A DNA stretch of 64,000 nucleotides from Epiperipatus broadwayi (taxonomy: Eukaryota > Onychophora > Udeonychophora > Euonychophora > Peripatidae): assembly GCA_028023455.1 (NCBI GenBank), contig JAQFVV010012446.1, forward strand, positions 1,926,001-1,990,000, read 5' to 3'. Positions 45,146-56,769 of this stretch are shown here, one piece after another. Under the pieces are notes generated by a model that ran no database searches, was not told the DNA's origin, and saw only the letters and a program-made list of their open reading frames with translations. The position numbers and the translations under genes are program-made. How positions within the stretch are numbered: position 1 is the first letter of the stretch; each line of letters begins with the position of its first letter.

Positions 45146-45680
45146 TGGTATATAAATTCCATCAGGTGGGATTCTTATAGTCTGCAAAGCATGCTTTCAA
45201 TATTTTATGGTGATAACATAATCCTAGCCTCTAAGTGCTCACACCTAAATTGCAAGTGCATAAGTAAAGTTAAAACTCAGATTATAATTAAATATCAATT
45301 ATTATAATAGTCAATTGGAATGTTTAAATATAAATAATAAAACATCTTTTCATATATGATTAGGAATATATTTACTTAGTATTTCTTTATATTTCTGCAA
45401 AATTGGTAATTATTTTATTAAAATCTAGATTGTCTTAAGTGTATCTTCTGACAATGACAATATGCACACCGTTTCTTAGATAGGTTTTTATTAATATAAT
45501 TTCCTGTTGTAGTTAATGTCAAGAGAGACAAATTAAAATTAAAAAGTTTTAGGGTTTTGGACCAATTCTTGCTAAAGAAAAAAAGTGCTGCATTGGGACA
45601 ATTATAAAACCAACATATACAATTGTTACTGTGTTGCTCAAATGTCAATTGACATTTCAAGAAATGGTAGTTACATACTA
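45146..45680. other. AT-rich stretch, nothing assigned
   Basis: Nothing recognised; the minus ORF at 45418-45660 has no motif. Confidence 0.4.
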
Positions 45681-45800
45681 GTCAGGAAGAATATTTCACA
45701 TGTGTATTAGTCCGACCATATTTATTTGAAAAAATGACGACCTATAACTTTATTTACTGGAAAAAGATACAAATGTCTACTAACACACGTTTATACTTTT
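45681..45800 (+). repeat. Rep-G fragment
   Basis: TTTCACATGTGTATTAGTCC and GACCTATAACTTTATTTACT match 19140-19285. A second piece (AAATTATCTTCCACCATCA) follows the fold-back at about 46130, suggesting the fold-back inserted into it. Confidence 0.55.
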
Positions 45801-45850
45801 TAGAAATATTACCTAATTCACCACTTCCTTTATTTTGCTGTAATATCTTA

Positions 45851-46118
45851 TATAAATGCAATTTATCTATTACTTTGAACAATTTTTAGCAAAAACTTTT
45901 TATTGTACCTATATGCATACACAATCTTATGTTTTGACTGTCCTGCAGTCTTCTTTAGAGCCACTTTATTTGATTTTTACTTTTAAAAAAAATTTAAATA
46001 AAATGGTTCTGAAGAAGACTGCAGGGCAGTCGAAATGTAAAATTGTGTATGCATATAGGTACAATAAAAGGTTTTTTGCTAAAAAGTGTTCAAAATAGTA
46101 GATAAATTGCATTTATAT
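45851..46118. mobile_element. Fold-back element, ~268 bp
   Basis: Arms of about 115 bp: TATAAATGCAATTTATCTAT outermost, GCAAAAACTTTTTATTGTAC, ATGCATACACAATC, CTGCAGTCTTC and complements. The right arm carries CTGAAGA-A-GACTG-CAGGG-CAGTC-GAAA at 46009-46034, a perfect 5-bp hairpin between the two core strings. Confidence 0.75.
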
Positions 46119-46338
46119 TTTTTTGTAAGAAATTATCTTCCACCATCAACCTTATACAGATTTTTATTTTGAAAAATAACTTTTAGTGGAAATGAAACTG
46201 TCATATCTCACATAGCTATCAAATAATGGACTAGTACTTCATCTTATCTAGATCAGATTTGAGCATTTACGACTATGAATCTATCTATATATGCAGATAC
46301 AGATAGATAACACATAGCCAGGAACAGGCCAATAGGCA

Positions 46339-46821
46339 ATGATGTTTACCGAATCTGAATGTTTTCATTAAGGATGGGGATTTGGCAATAAACAGTCAGT
46401 CTTTTTGAAGGTGGGGTCAGAAAACTATAGACATAAAGCTGAAAGAAGAATTCATGTTCTCCATACACATTCTGCAGTGAACTAACTGTCAAACCTAAAT
46501 AGCAGTATAAACATTCTTCTGAGAACTACTGTCACAAAACTGAAAGACAGGATCTCCGTTCTCAAGACAATTGCAATCAAGCTAAACAGTTGCCACAAAG
46601 AGGCAAGTCCATGTTCAGGACTGGAAGCAGCTAGAATCAACACTGGCACAAGGCAAGCTGTCAGAGTACAGCAGGAAGTGTTATTGGACTTACTCATGAG
46701 GCAGGCTGGCCAAAATACAGCTGGAAGTGATAGGAAAGTTATGAGCAATTGTAGTCCCTTTTTCATAGTTCACCCCAGAACTAAGAACTATGCCTCACCA
46801 ACAGTAGCAGGTGTAATATAG
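46339..46821 (+). pseudogene. Protein-like frame with two stops, unrecognised
   Basis: One frame stays readable from ATG 46339 to TAG 46819-46821 with only two internal stops (near codons 12 and 49). The last 111 codons (46486-46818) are fully open without a Met start. They include VTKLKDRISVLKTIAIKL (possible coiled coil), EAARINTGTRQAVRVQQEVL, and MSNCSPFFIVHPRTKNYASP. Composition is less AT-rich than the flanks. It could be a decayed exon, a processed pseudogene or a mobile-element ORF. The minus-strand ORF 46482-46766 is its shadow. I do not recognise the family. Confidence 0.4.
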
Positions 46822-46989
46822 CTACTGTAAAATATATTATAAATATGAGTATATTTGTTTTCATATACGGTAATAAATATAATATGAGAAACATTTACAC
46901 GTGTTTGTATTTACATTCATTTGTATTTATATGAGTCTGTGATTATTAAATCAAGCACATATAATCCAGACTAAACACAACAGAAACAA

Positions 46990-47455
46990 ACATGCATTTA
47001 CATTTTTTGTGAGAAATGATTCCCGGCTGATGCTATGACACATGAGAAAAAAACAAGTAAACTTTTATCAATCTAAATTTAATACAAATGGTAACCTAAC
47101 CAATATATATATACATGTATTTAATCCTGCAATTCTGTCCATTTACAAAAATGTTGTTACTTAGCATCACTGTTGTGGACTGAACTTTCTTACCTCGAAC
47201 CACATTCCGTTATGAATGGCTACTCTCTTTTGACAATCCTGCATGAAACACCGCCATTGTTTGGCCGTAAAATTAGCAGCAAAAACAGTATTTTGACTAA
47301 TAATTTTCTCATCAGAATATTATCTAATATTAACTTACAAATTAATTCATTTCCTGTTTAAAAGATTGTGAATGTGTTTAATTCGGTCTTTATATACATA
47401 TTTGTTTGTGCTGGCGATTTTCATCACCACCGGACTAAAACGTAAATACCCAAGA
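46990..47455 (+). repeat. Rep-G copy
   Basis: Collinear with 19740-20420: CTTACCTCGAACCACATTCC, AAAATTAGCAGCAAAAACAG, TGTGTTTAATTCGGTCTTTA, GCTGGCGATTTTCATCACCA. Confidence 0.6.
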
Positions 47456-47789
47456 AATTAACTACCCAATTATTTTTACAATATGGTGACTTAATTTTTT
47501 AATTCATGGAATAATTTTGGAATTGTTAACTATTTTTAATACAATAGTAAGATTTACATCTAAATCGAACATGAAGAAAGCATAATTAAACATTGCAATG
47601 CAATGTTATTATATTTGATAAATTATTGCTGAAAATTTTGCTAAACATTTTAATTTTACCCGGCAGGGCATATCAGCACCCGTGCATTCGTTTTTAAATT
47701 CTTTTTATTTTTTAATTTTTCATAGCTGAAACATCAGAATGAAAATTGAAAGGTTTGTTTCTCAGTTTGATTTAAATAAATATTTTGAT
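47456..47789. other. Stretch with nothing assigned
   Basis: Nothing recognised. Confidence 0.4.
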
Positions 47790-48115
47790 TGTCAGGGTGG
47801 CCTTTGAGCGTTCCATCATCGGATTTTCAATTGGATGGACGGTTGATGAGTTGGAGTGAGGAATAGATTGAAGCCTGTCCATTAAAGTATGAAGATTGGC
47901 TATCTTAATATATATCTGAGCACTTATGGCATATATGTGTAGAGATGGTAATCTGGACTAACTGATGATTGCTGGTTTAGCATGAAATACGTATATTGGT
48001 GATTATCTTTTCGACTTATATGTGTTCAAGTGTATCAGTGTTATGAGATAGAGTGGCGAGTGGTGTGAAAGTCTGTGCTCATATACCCTATGTATTACAT
48101 ATATAGACACAGGTA
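47790..48115 (+). mobile_element. Rep-D monomer, plus strand
   Basis: GGATGGACGGTTGATGAGTT, GATTGAAGCCTGTCCATTAA, CTGATGA-TTGCTGGTTTAGCAT-GAAA near 47970-47995, GTGTTCAAGTGTATCAGTG and terminal CATATACCCTATG. A good reference copy of about 325 bp. Confidence 0.7.
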
Positions 48116-48344
48116 TATAATAAACCTGTGTTTCAGAGTTATTGAGAGAGGTTATAAAATGAAGAAAATTTAAAGAAGTTGTTCACCGGCAATGGCAAAC
48201 AATCCCATAAATCAACCTAGTGTGACTATATATAATGTATGCAAATCACTAATCAACTTTGCTCTTAGGAATAGGTGAAGAAATCAGGAGGAACCTCATA
48301 GATAAGTACAGTATATGAAATTTCTACTGACTGTTGCCTTTGGC

Positions 48345-48575
48345 AGGATGGCTCAATTGGTTAGAGCTTACCTTAAAATTCAATACTCAAGAATCTAAGG
48401 ATCCAGGTTCAAATCTCATGCTAGTACTGTCACTGGTCAGGCCAGTAACACCAGAAGAAGAGGAATATTTAAATAAAGTTAAATTTTTCTAAAGACATCC
48501 AATACTTATATTAGAAGATTAAAATAGTCCAATACAGAAATACAACTAAAACACCATCATCACAAACCTTCAGAA
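48345..48575 (+). mobile_element. tRNA-SINE with internal deletion
   Basis: GGATGGCTCAATTGGTTAGA (box A), GGATCCAGGTTCAAATCTC (box B), CACTGGTCAGGCCAG, ACACCAGAAGAAGAGG, then a direct jump to the tail and CATCATCACAAACCTTCAG. Confidence 0.75.
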
Positions 48576-48596
48576 AAACATTACAGTTTTTGGCAG

Positions 48597-49125
48597 AAAG
48601 TTTGTGAGGATGGTATTTTAATAGTAATTATATGCTTGTCTATTTCTACTATCTAATATTAATTATTAAATGTCTTTACAAGAGTTCAAATTTTGTTTAA
48701 ACTTTTTAAGTTCATTCAGTTGTTAATAATAAAACACAGTTTAGTATATAATGTTTCAAGTAGCATTATTCTCCTCTCTTCTTCAGGTGTGTCTGGCCTT
48801 ATTGGTGATAGTGCTAGCATGGGATTCGAACCTGGGACTTTTAGATTCAAGAATTCTGAACTTAAAGTGATATCCTAACCAATTAGAGGATTTCCTTAAA
48901 TTCAGTATCCATGAATTTATCCCGGGTTTGATTTTCATCCTAGTATAGTGAGGTAAGCATCATTCGAGGAAGAGAGGAGAATAATACTAATTAAAACATT
49001 ATGTCATATACTAACCTGTGTGCTATTAATAATAGTTGAATGTATTTGAAAAGTTTAAATAAAATTTGAAATTTTTGTAGAAGACATTCATTTATTAATC
49101 TTTAATTGGAAATAGTCCAACATTT
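48597..49125. mobile_element. tRNA-SINE head-to-head inverted pair
   Basis: Minus-strand copy at about 48597-48890 (complement box B GGATTCGAACCTGGG near 48823) joined to a plus-strand copy at about 48885-49125 (GAGGAAGAGAGGAGAATAAT, AACATTATGTCATATACTAA, AAGACATTCATTTATTAA). Confidence 0.7.
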
Positions 49126-49292
49126 AACATTTAATTCTTTGTTTCGTTATTACTTGATTATGAATCTTGGGTTATATAATCATGTAAGTATTTATGTTAC
49201 TTTGTTTAAATATTTTATGTTAATTGGAATGTCACTACTTTGGCATGTTCCATGACAGAAACAAACATGTAGTGATGTTTCTTTCAATATAT

Positions 49293-49525
49293 AGAATTTT
49301 AATATTTAAATACAGGTATATTTTATATCCTTGGAGTTTAGATGTAATTATAGGGGATTTGAACCCAGATTTTCAAGCTGTCTTCAGCTATCCAATATAT
49401 CTCATACAACCAATAAACATGACCACACACATGTAATATAAAAAGAGCTTCAAAATCTGGGTTCAAATCCCCTATAATTACATCTAAACTCCAGGGATAT
49501 AAAGTATACCTCTATTTAAATATGA
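49293..49525. mobile_element. Rep-D-head fold-back with B-box-like arms
   Basis: GTTTAGATGTAATTATAGGG with GATTTGAACCCAGATTTT pairs with its complement AAAATCTGGGTTCAAATCCC. The arms, about 75-95 bp, contain a B-box-like GGTTCAAATCC in both orientations. The centre is reversed Rep-D tail (CAATAAACATGACCACACAC). Confidence 0.7.
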
Positions 49526-49654
49526 CAGATTCAGCAAGTATCCTGCCCATCCCTCTTCTGTGTATTTAAATGGACAAGGTCCTATTCACGAGGGATCAGA
49601 ATGATTTAAGATCAACATGGGCATGACAATAATATTGACATCATTAATAGATTT

Positions 49655-49905
49655 TGTCATTCCATCGTCAGATTTCCAATGGAATGGAAGGCTGAAGAGT
49701 TAGATGGTGGAGTAGATTGAAGCCTGTCCATTAAAGTTTGAAGATTTGCTATCTTAACATAAACCAACCAAGCAATGATTATATAATGATGATCTGGACC
49801 AACTGATGAGTGCTGGTTCATCATGAAATATATATATTGGAGATCATTTTCATATGTGTGTTATCATGTGTATTGGTTGTATGAGATAGATTGGATAGCT
49901 GAAAA
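49655..49905 (+). mobile_element. Rep-D, plus strand
   Basis: TCATTCCATCGTCAGATTTC, GATTGAAGCCTGTCCATTAA, CTGATGA-GTGCTGGTTCATCAT-GAAA at 49803-49828, TATGTGTGTTATCATGTGTA. Confidence 0.7.
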
Positions 49906-49909
49906 GAAC

Positions 49910-50434
49910 TCATTAATAGAAAACAACACTCTATACCAAAAATAGCCTTCCGTCTTTTATTTGAAGATCACCTGTTGTTTCACCTGACAAGTCTAGTAAA
50001 GCCAGAACTTTATCTAAATTAAATCTAGTTCTTTAAAAGCATTTAAAAAGGATTCCTAATAATTGTGTGTCTGGAATAAAATTAAATTGTGTGTATTTTA
50101 TCAAGACGTTCCATTTATGGGCAAATTAAAAAAAATCAGGTACAAACACTGAAACACTCTAAAGGTCATAACTTATGATGCAGTTAATGCCTTATCTCCT
50201 ATTAAGAAATTTAAACTATATGCCATATGAATGCAAAAAGCTTCTCAATTTTAAGTTAAAATTCTTGTTTGTTCTCTTTTTTCCTGTCATTTTAGCAAAC
50301 TAACACAATTTAGTAAAGGGGTGGTCGTGCTGAATTAATTTTCAACAGCCTTTGGTTTCTTTAGTCAAGATCAGATTATTACATACGACAGTTAAAAATA
50401 ATGCTATATTTATTACATGGCTAAGCATTTATCA
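49910..50434. other. Stretch with nothing assigned
   Basis: Nothing recognised. Confidence 0.4.
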
Positions 50435-50545
50435 CAAAGCTTGTAGAGGAATTGGCAATCCTCATTTTTTATAACTTACAAGCTTAAGAGATAGGGTCAT
50501 GTGATCTATGACTCTTATTTTGACTATTTATTATTAAATTATATT
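50435..50545 (+). mobile_element. Rep-C-like tail fragment
   Basis: TTGGCAATCCTCATTTTTTA, ACAAGCTTAAGAGATAGGG and GTCATGTGATCTATGACTCT match the reversed sequence of 4619-4704 and the Rep-B/C tail. Confidence 0.6.
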
Positions 50546-50573
50546 AAAGATCCAAAAAGAAGACAAAGGTAGG

Positions 50574-50868
50574 AAACGTTTGGGTTCTAGTCGTATTTTT
50601 ATACTGGACTATTTTCATCATCGGTTGGTTAGAGCATTACCTTAAATTCAATACTCAAGAATCTAAGGGTCCGGGTTCGAAACCCATGCTAGTACTGTCA
50701 CTGGTCCGGCCAGCAACACCTGAAGAAGAAGGGAAAATAATATCCCTTGAAACATTGTGCATACACTAACCTGTTTGATTAATAAAAGTTAAAATTTTTC
50801 TAAAGACATTCAACACTATTAGATGACGGAAATAGTCCAATATAAAAATACAAATATATGAAACATTT
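50574..50868. mobile_element. tRNA-SINE with short inverted 5' piece
   Basis: A 45-bp reversed tail (TTCTAGTCGTATTTTTATAC, TGGACTATTTTCATC) is joined directly to box A (GGTTGGTTAGAGC) of a plus-strand SINE with box B GGGTTCGAAACCC at 50672-50684. GAAACGTTT and GAAACATTT flank the unit (8 of 9), a possible target duplication. Structure as expected from twin priming. Confidence 0.75.
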
Positions 50869-51307
50869 TATATTAAGCATAACGTAAATAAATTATATTA
50901 ATATTTATAAAGCTTCAATAAATTTAGGTAACAACTGGCCAATTAAAAATGATGACAAAAGATATAAGATGATATATACAAAATTGTATAGTAAATATTA
51001 CTGTGCAAATCACTAGCTGGCAATTTAAATACAAACTGTTAATCCACACATCCAACATGTATTATTTATTCTGCATATTATGTTATATAGACAATTCCTT
51101 GAAGTTATATTGAATCTCTCTTTAAAAGAAAAAAAACCTATTTATTGATGTTTTGTTTTAGTGTTGTTTTTTACCTCTATTATGGATCATTCATGGTGTT
51201 CTATCTGCAATAATTGATTAACGTTAAAATGGAAGATTAACATTTGAAAAGAGCACAAAATCATGTGATAAAAGAGCATTTTATGTGCAATTATTAGTAC
51301 AGTATAT
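50869..51307. other. AT-rich stretch, nothing assigned
   Basis: Nothing recognised. Confidence 0.4.
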
Positions 51308-51548
51308 CATATCACAACACATGCGATGCAATGCACCATAGCTTCTCCTATCTTGAAGTCAGCTACTATGCCCAGAGAAACCTGTTAACCTCCTTCCCTT
51401 TTCATTCCCCATCTGAAGTTTTTCCCATATTCTCTATCCTGCTTCATCCCATTTCCACAACATTATTTTTGTCTACTCTATGGCCTTTATATATAAATCC
51501 TCTTGACCTTTTTCTAAACCCTGCAAAAAAGCCAAGAACCCATGGTTA
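51308..51548 (-). pseudogene. LINE-alpha extreme 3' end
   Basis: Minus strand matches the last ~240 bp of LINE-alpha: complement of GCCATAGAGT, GGAAATGGGATGAAGC, GGTTAACAGGTTTCTCTGGG. The tail side ends in ATGATATGAT-like repeats. Heavily 5'-truncated. Confidence 0.75.
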
Positions 51549-51889
51549 AGAAATCCAGCACTGCCCTCTGTGAATTAAATATGTAAATATATTAGAGTCC
51601 TTATTTCAAAAATAGACAGTTCAAAATGATATCACTTTGAAATTGTATATATTAGATCTTAAATATAGAAACATGAATTAATTCAAACAAAGAATGTGAA
51701 ATTTAAACAAGCAATGACCTTAACTTGCTACTAAACAAACATGCTTACTTCTCGTATATAAAGACAAATTAAACATTAGTAATTTTAATCTTTAAACCAC
51801 CTAAACACAATTATATATTACAATTATGCACTTGGATTATTTTAATATATACCTCTGTATACGATTTTTAAAATAAAAGAACAGCATAA
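51549..51889. other. AT-rich stretch, nothing assigned
   Basis: Nothing recognised. Confidence 0.4.
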
Positions 51890-52233
51890 TGGATTTCATT
51901 AATTTCAACTTTTGATGTTATTATATATAATAATACATAAAATCAAGTCATACATCATGTGACTTAACCGGATAAGCTTGTATTTTACAAAATAAAATAA
52001 TGAGCATGCTAATAGCTCTAATGAAGCCTTATCAACAAATGCAGCAAGAGAAAGCATTTAAAATCTATATCTAGAAACATTCCCATTCCCAAATCGGTTT
52101 CAAGCTATTGGCTATCCTCAGTGAGGCACTAGGATATTTCAGACACTAGATCTAAAATACCAACTCAAAGCCAGCACTTATCTAATAATTAATTATTAAG
52201 CAGAAAATCTGAAATTTTCAGACACCTATGTCT
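51890..52233 (-). mobile_element. Rep-B, minus strand
   Basis: Complement of the Rep-B tail (AATCAAGTCATACATCATGT at 51932), core complement (GGTTTCAAGCTATTGGCTAT CCTCAG at about 52098) and head (TTTTCAGACACCTATGTCTT). A Rep-A dimer follows directly. Confidence 0.7.
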
Positions 52234-52495
52234 TCAAAACGTATTGCCACTCAGTGCAAGCCAGAGTAATCAATGGATGCCAGAAGGCTTGTGCATAAAA
52301 TCCCCATCTAGTGCCTACTCATCCAATATCCCCACCAGACTAGTTCCTGGCTTGTGGCCTTCGTCAGGAGGAGCTTTGGATCTGAGAGCACTGCACCTTG
52401 GCACTAGCTGGGGATTTTATGCACAAGCCTTCTAGCATCCATTGATTATTCTGGCTTGCATTGAGTGGCAATATGTATAGAGAGTTTTGCCTGTT
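52234..52495. mobile_element. Rep-A inverted dimer
   Basis: Left arm ATTGCCACTCAGTGCAAGCC and GTGCATAAAATCCCCATCTA; right arm GGGGATTTTATGCACAAGCC and GAGTGGCAATATGTATAGAG. The right side ends GAGTTTTGCCTGTTTTAATT. The ORF at 52244-52435 is a palindrome artefact. Confidence 0.7.
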
Positions 52496-54698
52496 TTAAT
52501 TATTGTGAAGAAGTAGATATAAAGAAATAAGACTAAATGAGGATCTGCATGTAGAGGAATTAAAATCAAGATTGAATAAAATTGGTAATAATAATTTTCA
52601 AAATTTTTCATTAATTAGAAATAATATACATAAAAGTATTTTTAGTGTAAAAAGTAAAATTAAGTATGATAAGTATGAAGATAGATGAAATTAATTAAAT
52701 ACAATATTGTATTTTTTTAAAAAATAGATATAATTTCAAAAAAAAATGTCAACATTCATGTGTATATTGTAACCATATATTTAACCCATAAGGGTTAAAT
52801 ATAATCTATAATACTTCAATTTTTTTTTAAATTTAAATAAGTTTTAGTAGGTAAAAGTTGAGTTTCATTGTTTTTAAAATAATGATTATTTTCTAGTATA
52901 CATGTGTGTACAAATGTTTGTGTATATTTGTTGAAAAATTGAAAATTTTAATAGGGAAAGAGTACTTTAAATAAGAATAATCTTGAAGAACTATTAAATA
53001 GAATGAGAAAAAAGGTGTTTAATCTAAAATGAAGATATTATTTTAATCTTTTCCTTGTTCAAAATACCCATTGGATGAGCAAATTAAAATTTTAAACTTT
53101 TGATTGATCAATTATAGGATCAGCATTAAAAATATATTTGTGTTTTAATATTAAATTCATTTTAGTAAACTAAAGTTTTTTAAAAATAAATTTCTATTTA
53201 TAATTGATAAAAATAATCTATAGCAGAAAACATAAAATAAACATTTCGTAACCTATTACAAAATGCAGCATACATCATTGATTTCTTTTTCAATTTACTT
53301 TACTGTAAAAGTAAATAATTTTTACTAAAACCTGAACTATTCTTCTAAAATAATTATATTTTCACCCATGTTTTATGAAAATATTCATAAATATGTAAAA
53401 AAAATAATTCTAAAACACATTTTCATTTTGAAAATCAAAACAAAAAACTTAGAACTGTCAAAATTGTTGACAAGTGCCCCCTTTTGTTGAAAATGAGAAA
53501 CAACCAATCAGCACCTTGGAAAGCCCACCTTCTCTCATTGTTATACCTTTAAATTTAAATGTTAGTGATTTTTTACTTGTAAAATAATTCTAGAGATGGC
53601 AGCATCATATGGTATGTTTTTCTTGATAAAATGACTGTAAATTCGCAATGATAACATAAAAATTAGTGGGTTTAGAGTGAATTAAAGTCACATGTGAAAA
53701 TTTTGGTTGAGTACAGAAAGAGGGTTAATTAAGTAAATAATTTTTATTAAAGTTAAATAAATGATTTATTTGGTAATTAAATAAAGTTAATAAAATTAAT
53801 TTTATGTGTTAATTATCAGTCTAGACATCACATGTTTAGACAGTCTTAATTAGTAAAGATCTCAAGATCAAGTCTAGAAATATGTGACCTTGTAATTAAA
53901 TAAGGTTAAAATTACACTGTTTAAAATCTCACCCTAATACTTTGATTTGATTGATTGAATTGTACCATGTCATAAACCTCTGCAGCAAATATTGAACATG
54001 CATACACACTTAAAAAAAAAAACTGGAAAAATAAAAAGATATTATCTTTATTATTTTTCTTAATCAGTTTTAAAAAGTTTTCTGTTCGTTTTTAATTACT
54101 TATTATTTTTTGTCACTTTAAACATCAGGTAAGAAGTTAGTTATCCAAGTAAAATTGCTCTATGTGTCCAACTATTTATGAAATAATAAATCATTGGAAG
54201 ATGCAAAAAAATTATATTATTTATTGAAAGAAATTATAAAGCTTATTGAATAGGAAAAAATATTGGAAATTGATAAGATGTCAAGATAAGCAGATGTTTA
54301 TTTTGCTCTATTTATAGACTTTCAGTTAATTTGAACTTTTGGCTATTAAATCATTTAATTAACACATTATTACATAACTTTTAAATTCATTACTTATATC
54401 AATTATAATTATTAACAATGTCATCTGCTATATTTGATAAAGCTCTGATCTGAAAATAAATAATTCATGCAGACAATTTAATTAATGAGAAACTGTCACG
54501 CTTAATTTATTAGAGATAAGGTTGCAACCAGTTATATTATTGTTAAACCAAAAAAATGATTGTAGTAATGAGTTATTGTAAAATTATTGCTAGTCTTAAA
54601 AACAAAATAAAATATGGTAATTTTAAACTGCTTTATATAATTCTAATAAAGGAAAATATCAACCAGATCCATTTCCTCAATATTTTAGAAAGATATAG
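52496..54698. other. Long AT-rich stretch, nothing assigned
   Basis: This is the longest stretch without a recognised repeat. No coding frame of interest found. A short GC-richer block (CAACCAATCAGCACCTTGG) lies near 53505. Confidence 0.4.
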
Positions 54699-54710
54699 TA
54701 TATCTGTTTT

Positions 54711-55273
54711 CCTGAAGGTTTGTGATGATGGTGTTCTAGTTGTATTTTTATATTGGACTATTTCCATCATCTAATATGTGTGTTGAATGTCTTGAGAAAA
54801 ATTCAATTTTATTTAAATATTCCAAATACATTCAACTGTTAGTAATATCATAGCAAACAGGTTAGTATATGCACTAACTGTTAATAATATAAATAGCTTA
54901 GTATATGCACAATGTTTCGAGAGGTATGCTGACCTGACTAGTGACAGTACTAGCATGGGATTCGAACCTGGGTCCTTAGATTCTTGATTATTGAATTTTA
55001 AGGTAATGCTCTAGGCAGGATGGCTCAGTTGGTTAGAGCATTACCTTAAAATTTAATAATCAAGAATCTAAGGTCCCAGGTTCGAATCCCATGCTAGTAC
55101 TGTCACTGGTCAGGCCAGCAACACCTGAAGAAGAGGGGAGAATAATACCTCTTGAAATGTTGTGCATATACTAACCTGTTTGCTATGATATTACTAACAA
55201 TTGAATGTATTTGGAATATTTAAATAAAATTGAATTTTTCTAAAGACATTCATAGTCCAATATAAAAATACAT
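54711..55273. mobile_element. tRNA-SINE inverted dimer, 12-bp target duplication (reference copy)
   Basis: TATATCTGTTTT at 54699-54710 and TATATCTATTTT at 55274-55285 (11 of 12). Minus copy to about 55010, plus copy from about 55011. Plus copy: box A TGGCTCAGTTGGTTAGAGC at 55021-55039, box B GGTTCGAATCC at 55079-55089, CTGAAGA-AGAGG...CCTCT-TGAAA at 55125-55156, then the AT-rich tail. The pol III boxes are the best preserved in the window. Confidence 0.85.
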
Positions 55274-55285
55274 ATATCTATTTTG

Positions 55286-55735
55286 TTGCTAATACAAATA
55301 ATACTTTATTGTTATTATAATTTATTCATCTAGAATTCATCTACCTTATTTATTTAAAGTATATTTTCGTTCCTTTGCTAAAGAAGAAATAATTCAAATT
55401 CACTTCATGTTTTAATAATAACAAAATATTTAACTTTATAGTGTAACTGAGCCTTACTATACATGTTCTCAGTCATTTCTCTAAATTTATATTTCAATTA
55501 TAGACAATGCTGTCAAGTAATTCCTACTCTGAAATCTGTTTTCATATTTATTTCATCTCCATTAGTGAAAGACTGCGCTATATTATACTTTACTAAATAA
55601 AACAAAAGAACTCCTCAATTAAAAGAGTTAATTTAATTTTAAAGATGAAAAAACTTTTAATCCTTAATTTAAAATGGATAAACAAATGTAGTATATTTGT
55701 ATGTTTTGCAAATTTGATATATAATTTTTATTATT
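55286..55735. other. AT-rich stretch, nothing assigned
   Basis: Nothing recognised. Confidence 0.4.
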
Positions 55736-55840
55736 ATGTCATCATCATCATCAACCATTATCAATCCACTGCAGAATGAAGGTCTCTCCAAGTTTAATCC
55801 ATCTTCTCCGATCTTTAGCTTCTCTTCTCCTATTATTATG
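55736..55840 (-). pseudogene. LINE-beta 3' end
   Basis: Minus strand reads REAKDRRRWIKLGETFILQ then WIDNG and stop, followed by a GATGATGAT tail. Nearly the same peptide as 24255-24410, in the opposite orientation. Only about 30 codons remain. Confidence 0.75.
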
Positions 55841-55859
55841 TAACTGTAGTTTTATAACT

Positions 55860-56769
55860 TATGCATGTTTTATTATTATTTATCTATGATATGATATATT
55901 TATAATGGAATACATGTCAAACAGATTTGATAAGAAAATATCTAGATAAAAGATTTTATTTTAAGGGCATAAATTATTAAGAGTTCTCCGAATTATTTTT
56001 TCTAGTATAATAGAATGTATTATCGTATTCTGATAAAAATCGCCTTTTAGATTTGACGTATGATTATGAATGGAATGTAGGGAAGTCAGTGTGAAAGTTT
56101 AGATAGATTAAAAATTTTTAAATTTAATGTTGTTATGCAATCATAATGTGTCGTTTTACATATAGTGTTAAAACAAATAGATGTGTTATTATGCTATGAA
56201 TGAGCGTGCGAGTTGATTATTTATTTATTACCATTATTATTAAATTCACGCTTTGTGTGGTTATTAATTGGTGCCCAGCTTGGAGACAGGTATCCATTTA
56301 GGCATTTTTATGTGGATATTTTATGGCTTTTGTATATGCTGTCCATCCAAAAGAGAGGGTGTAGCCTTCTTGCTTCAACATTGCCAAGGTCAAATTACCG
56401 GGTGCCTATTCATATATTTTCCATAATCCACATTGCCTACAATTTAGTATTAGTATGTATGTTTAATATATGAGAATATTTTAAAACATCCATCTTTGCA
56501 ATTATTTATTAGTTCTACTACAGTTATAATTTTAAATATATTAGTGTAATTGTAAGTACTGAGCTCACTTCCTCACCCATCACAGGTAATTAATATTTAG
56601 TTGTATTGTTTTAATTATTTTACATAATATTAAGCTATCTTTACAATTCATAAAAATATGTTTCCTCACTGATTTTCTGACAATGTTGATGCTATAGTAT
56701 ATTTAATATCATACTAGTGGCCTGTGTATAAGCATTTATGCGTTATTTTATTCTGTGTAGATAATAATT
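55860..56769. other. Stretch with nothing assigned
   Basis: A GC-richer segment (GGTGCCCAGCTTGGAGACAG to TTACCGGGTGCCTATTC, about 56270-56410) may be an unrecognised short repeat. The ORF 56213-56473 spans it without a motif. Confidence 0.35.

Noticed and set aside
52244-52435. 63-codon ORF
   Set aside because: It lies across a Rep-A fold-back; both halves are the same DNA in opposite orientation.
55021-55095. Functional tRNA gene
   Set aside because: Boxes A and B are good, but there is no cloverleaf with a paired acceptor stem and the unit continues into a SINE body found in many copies.
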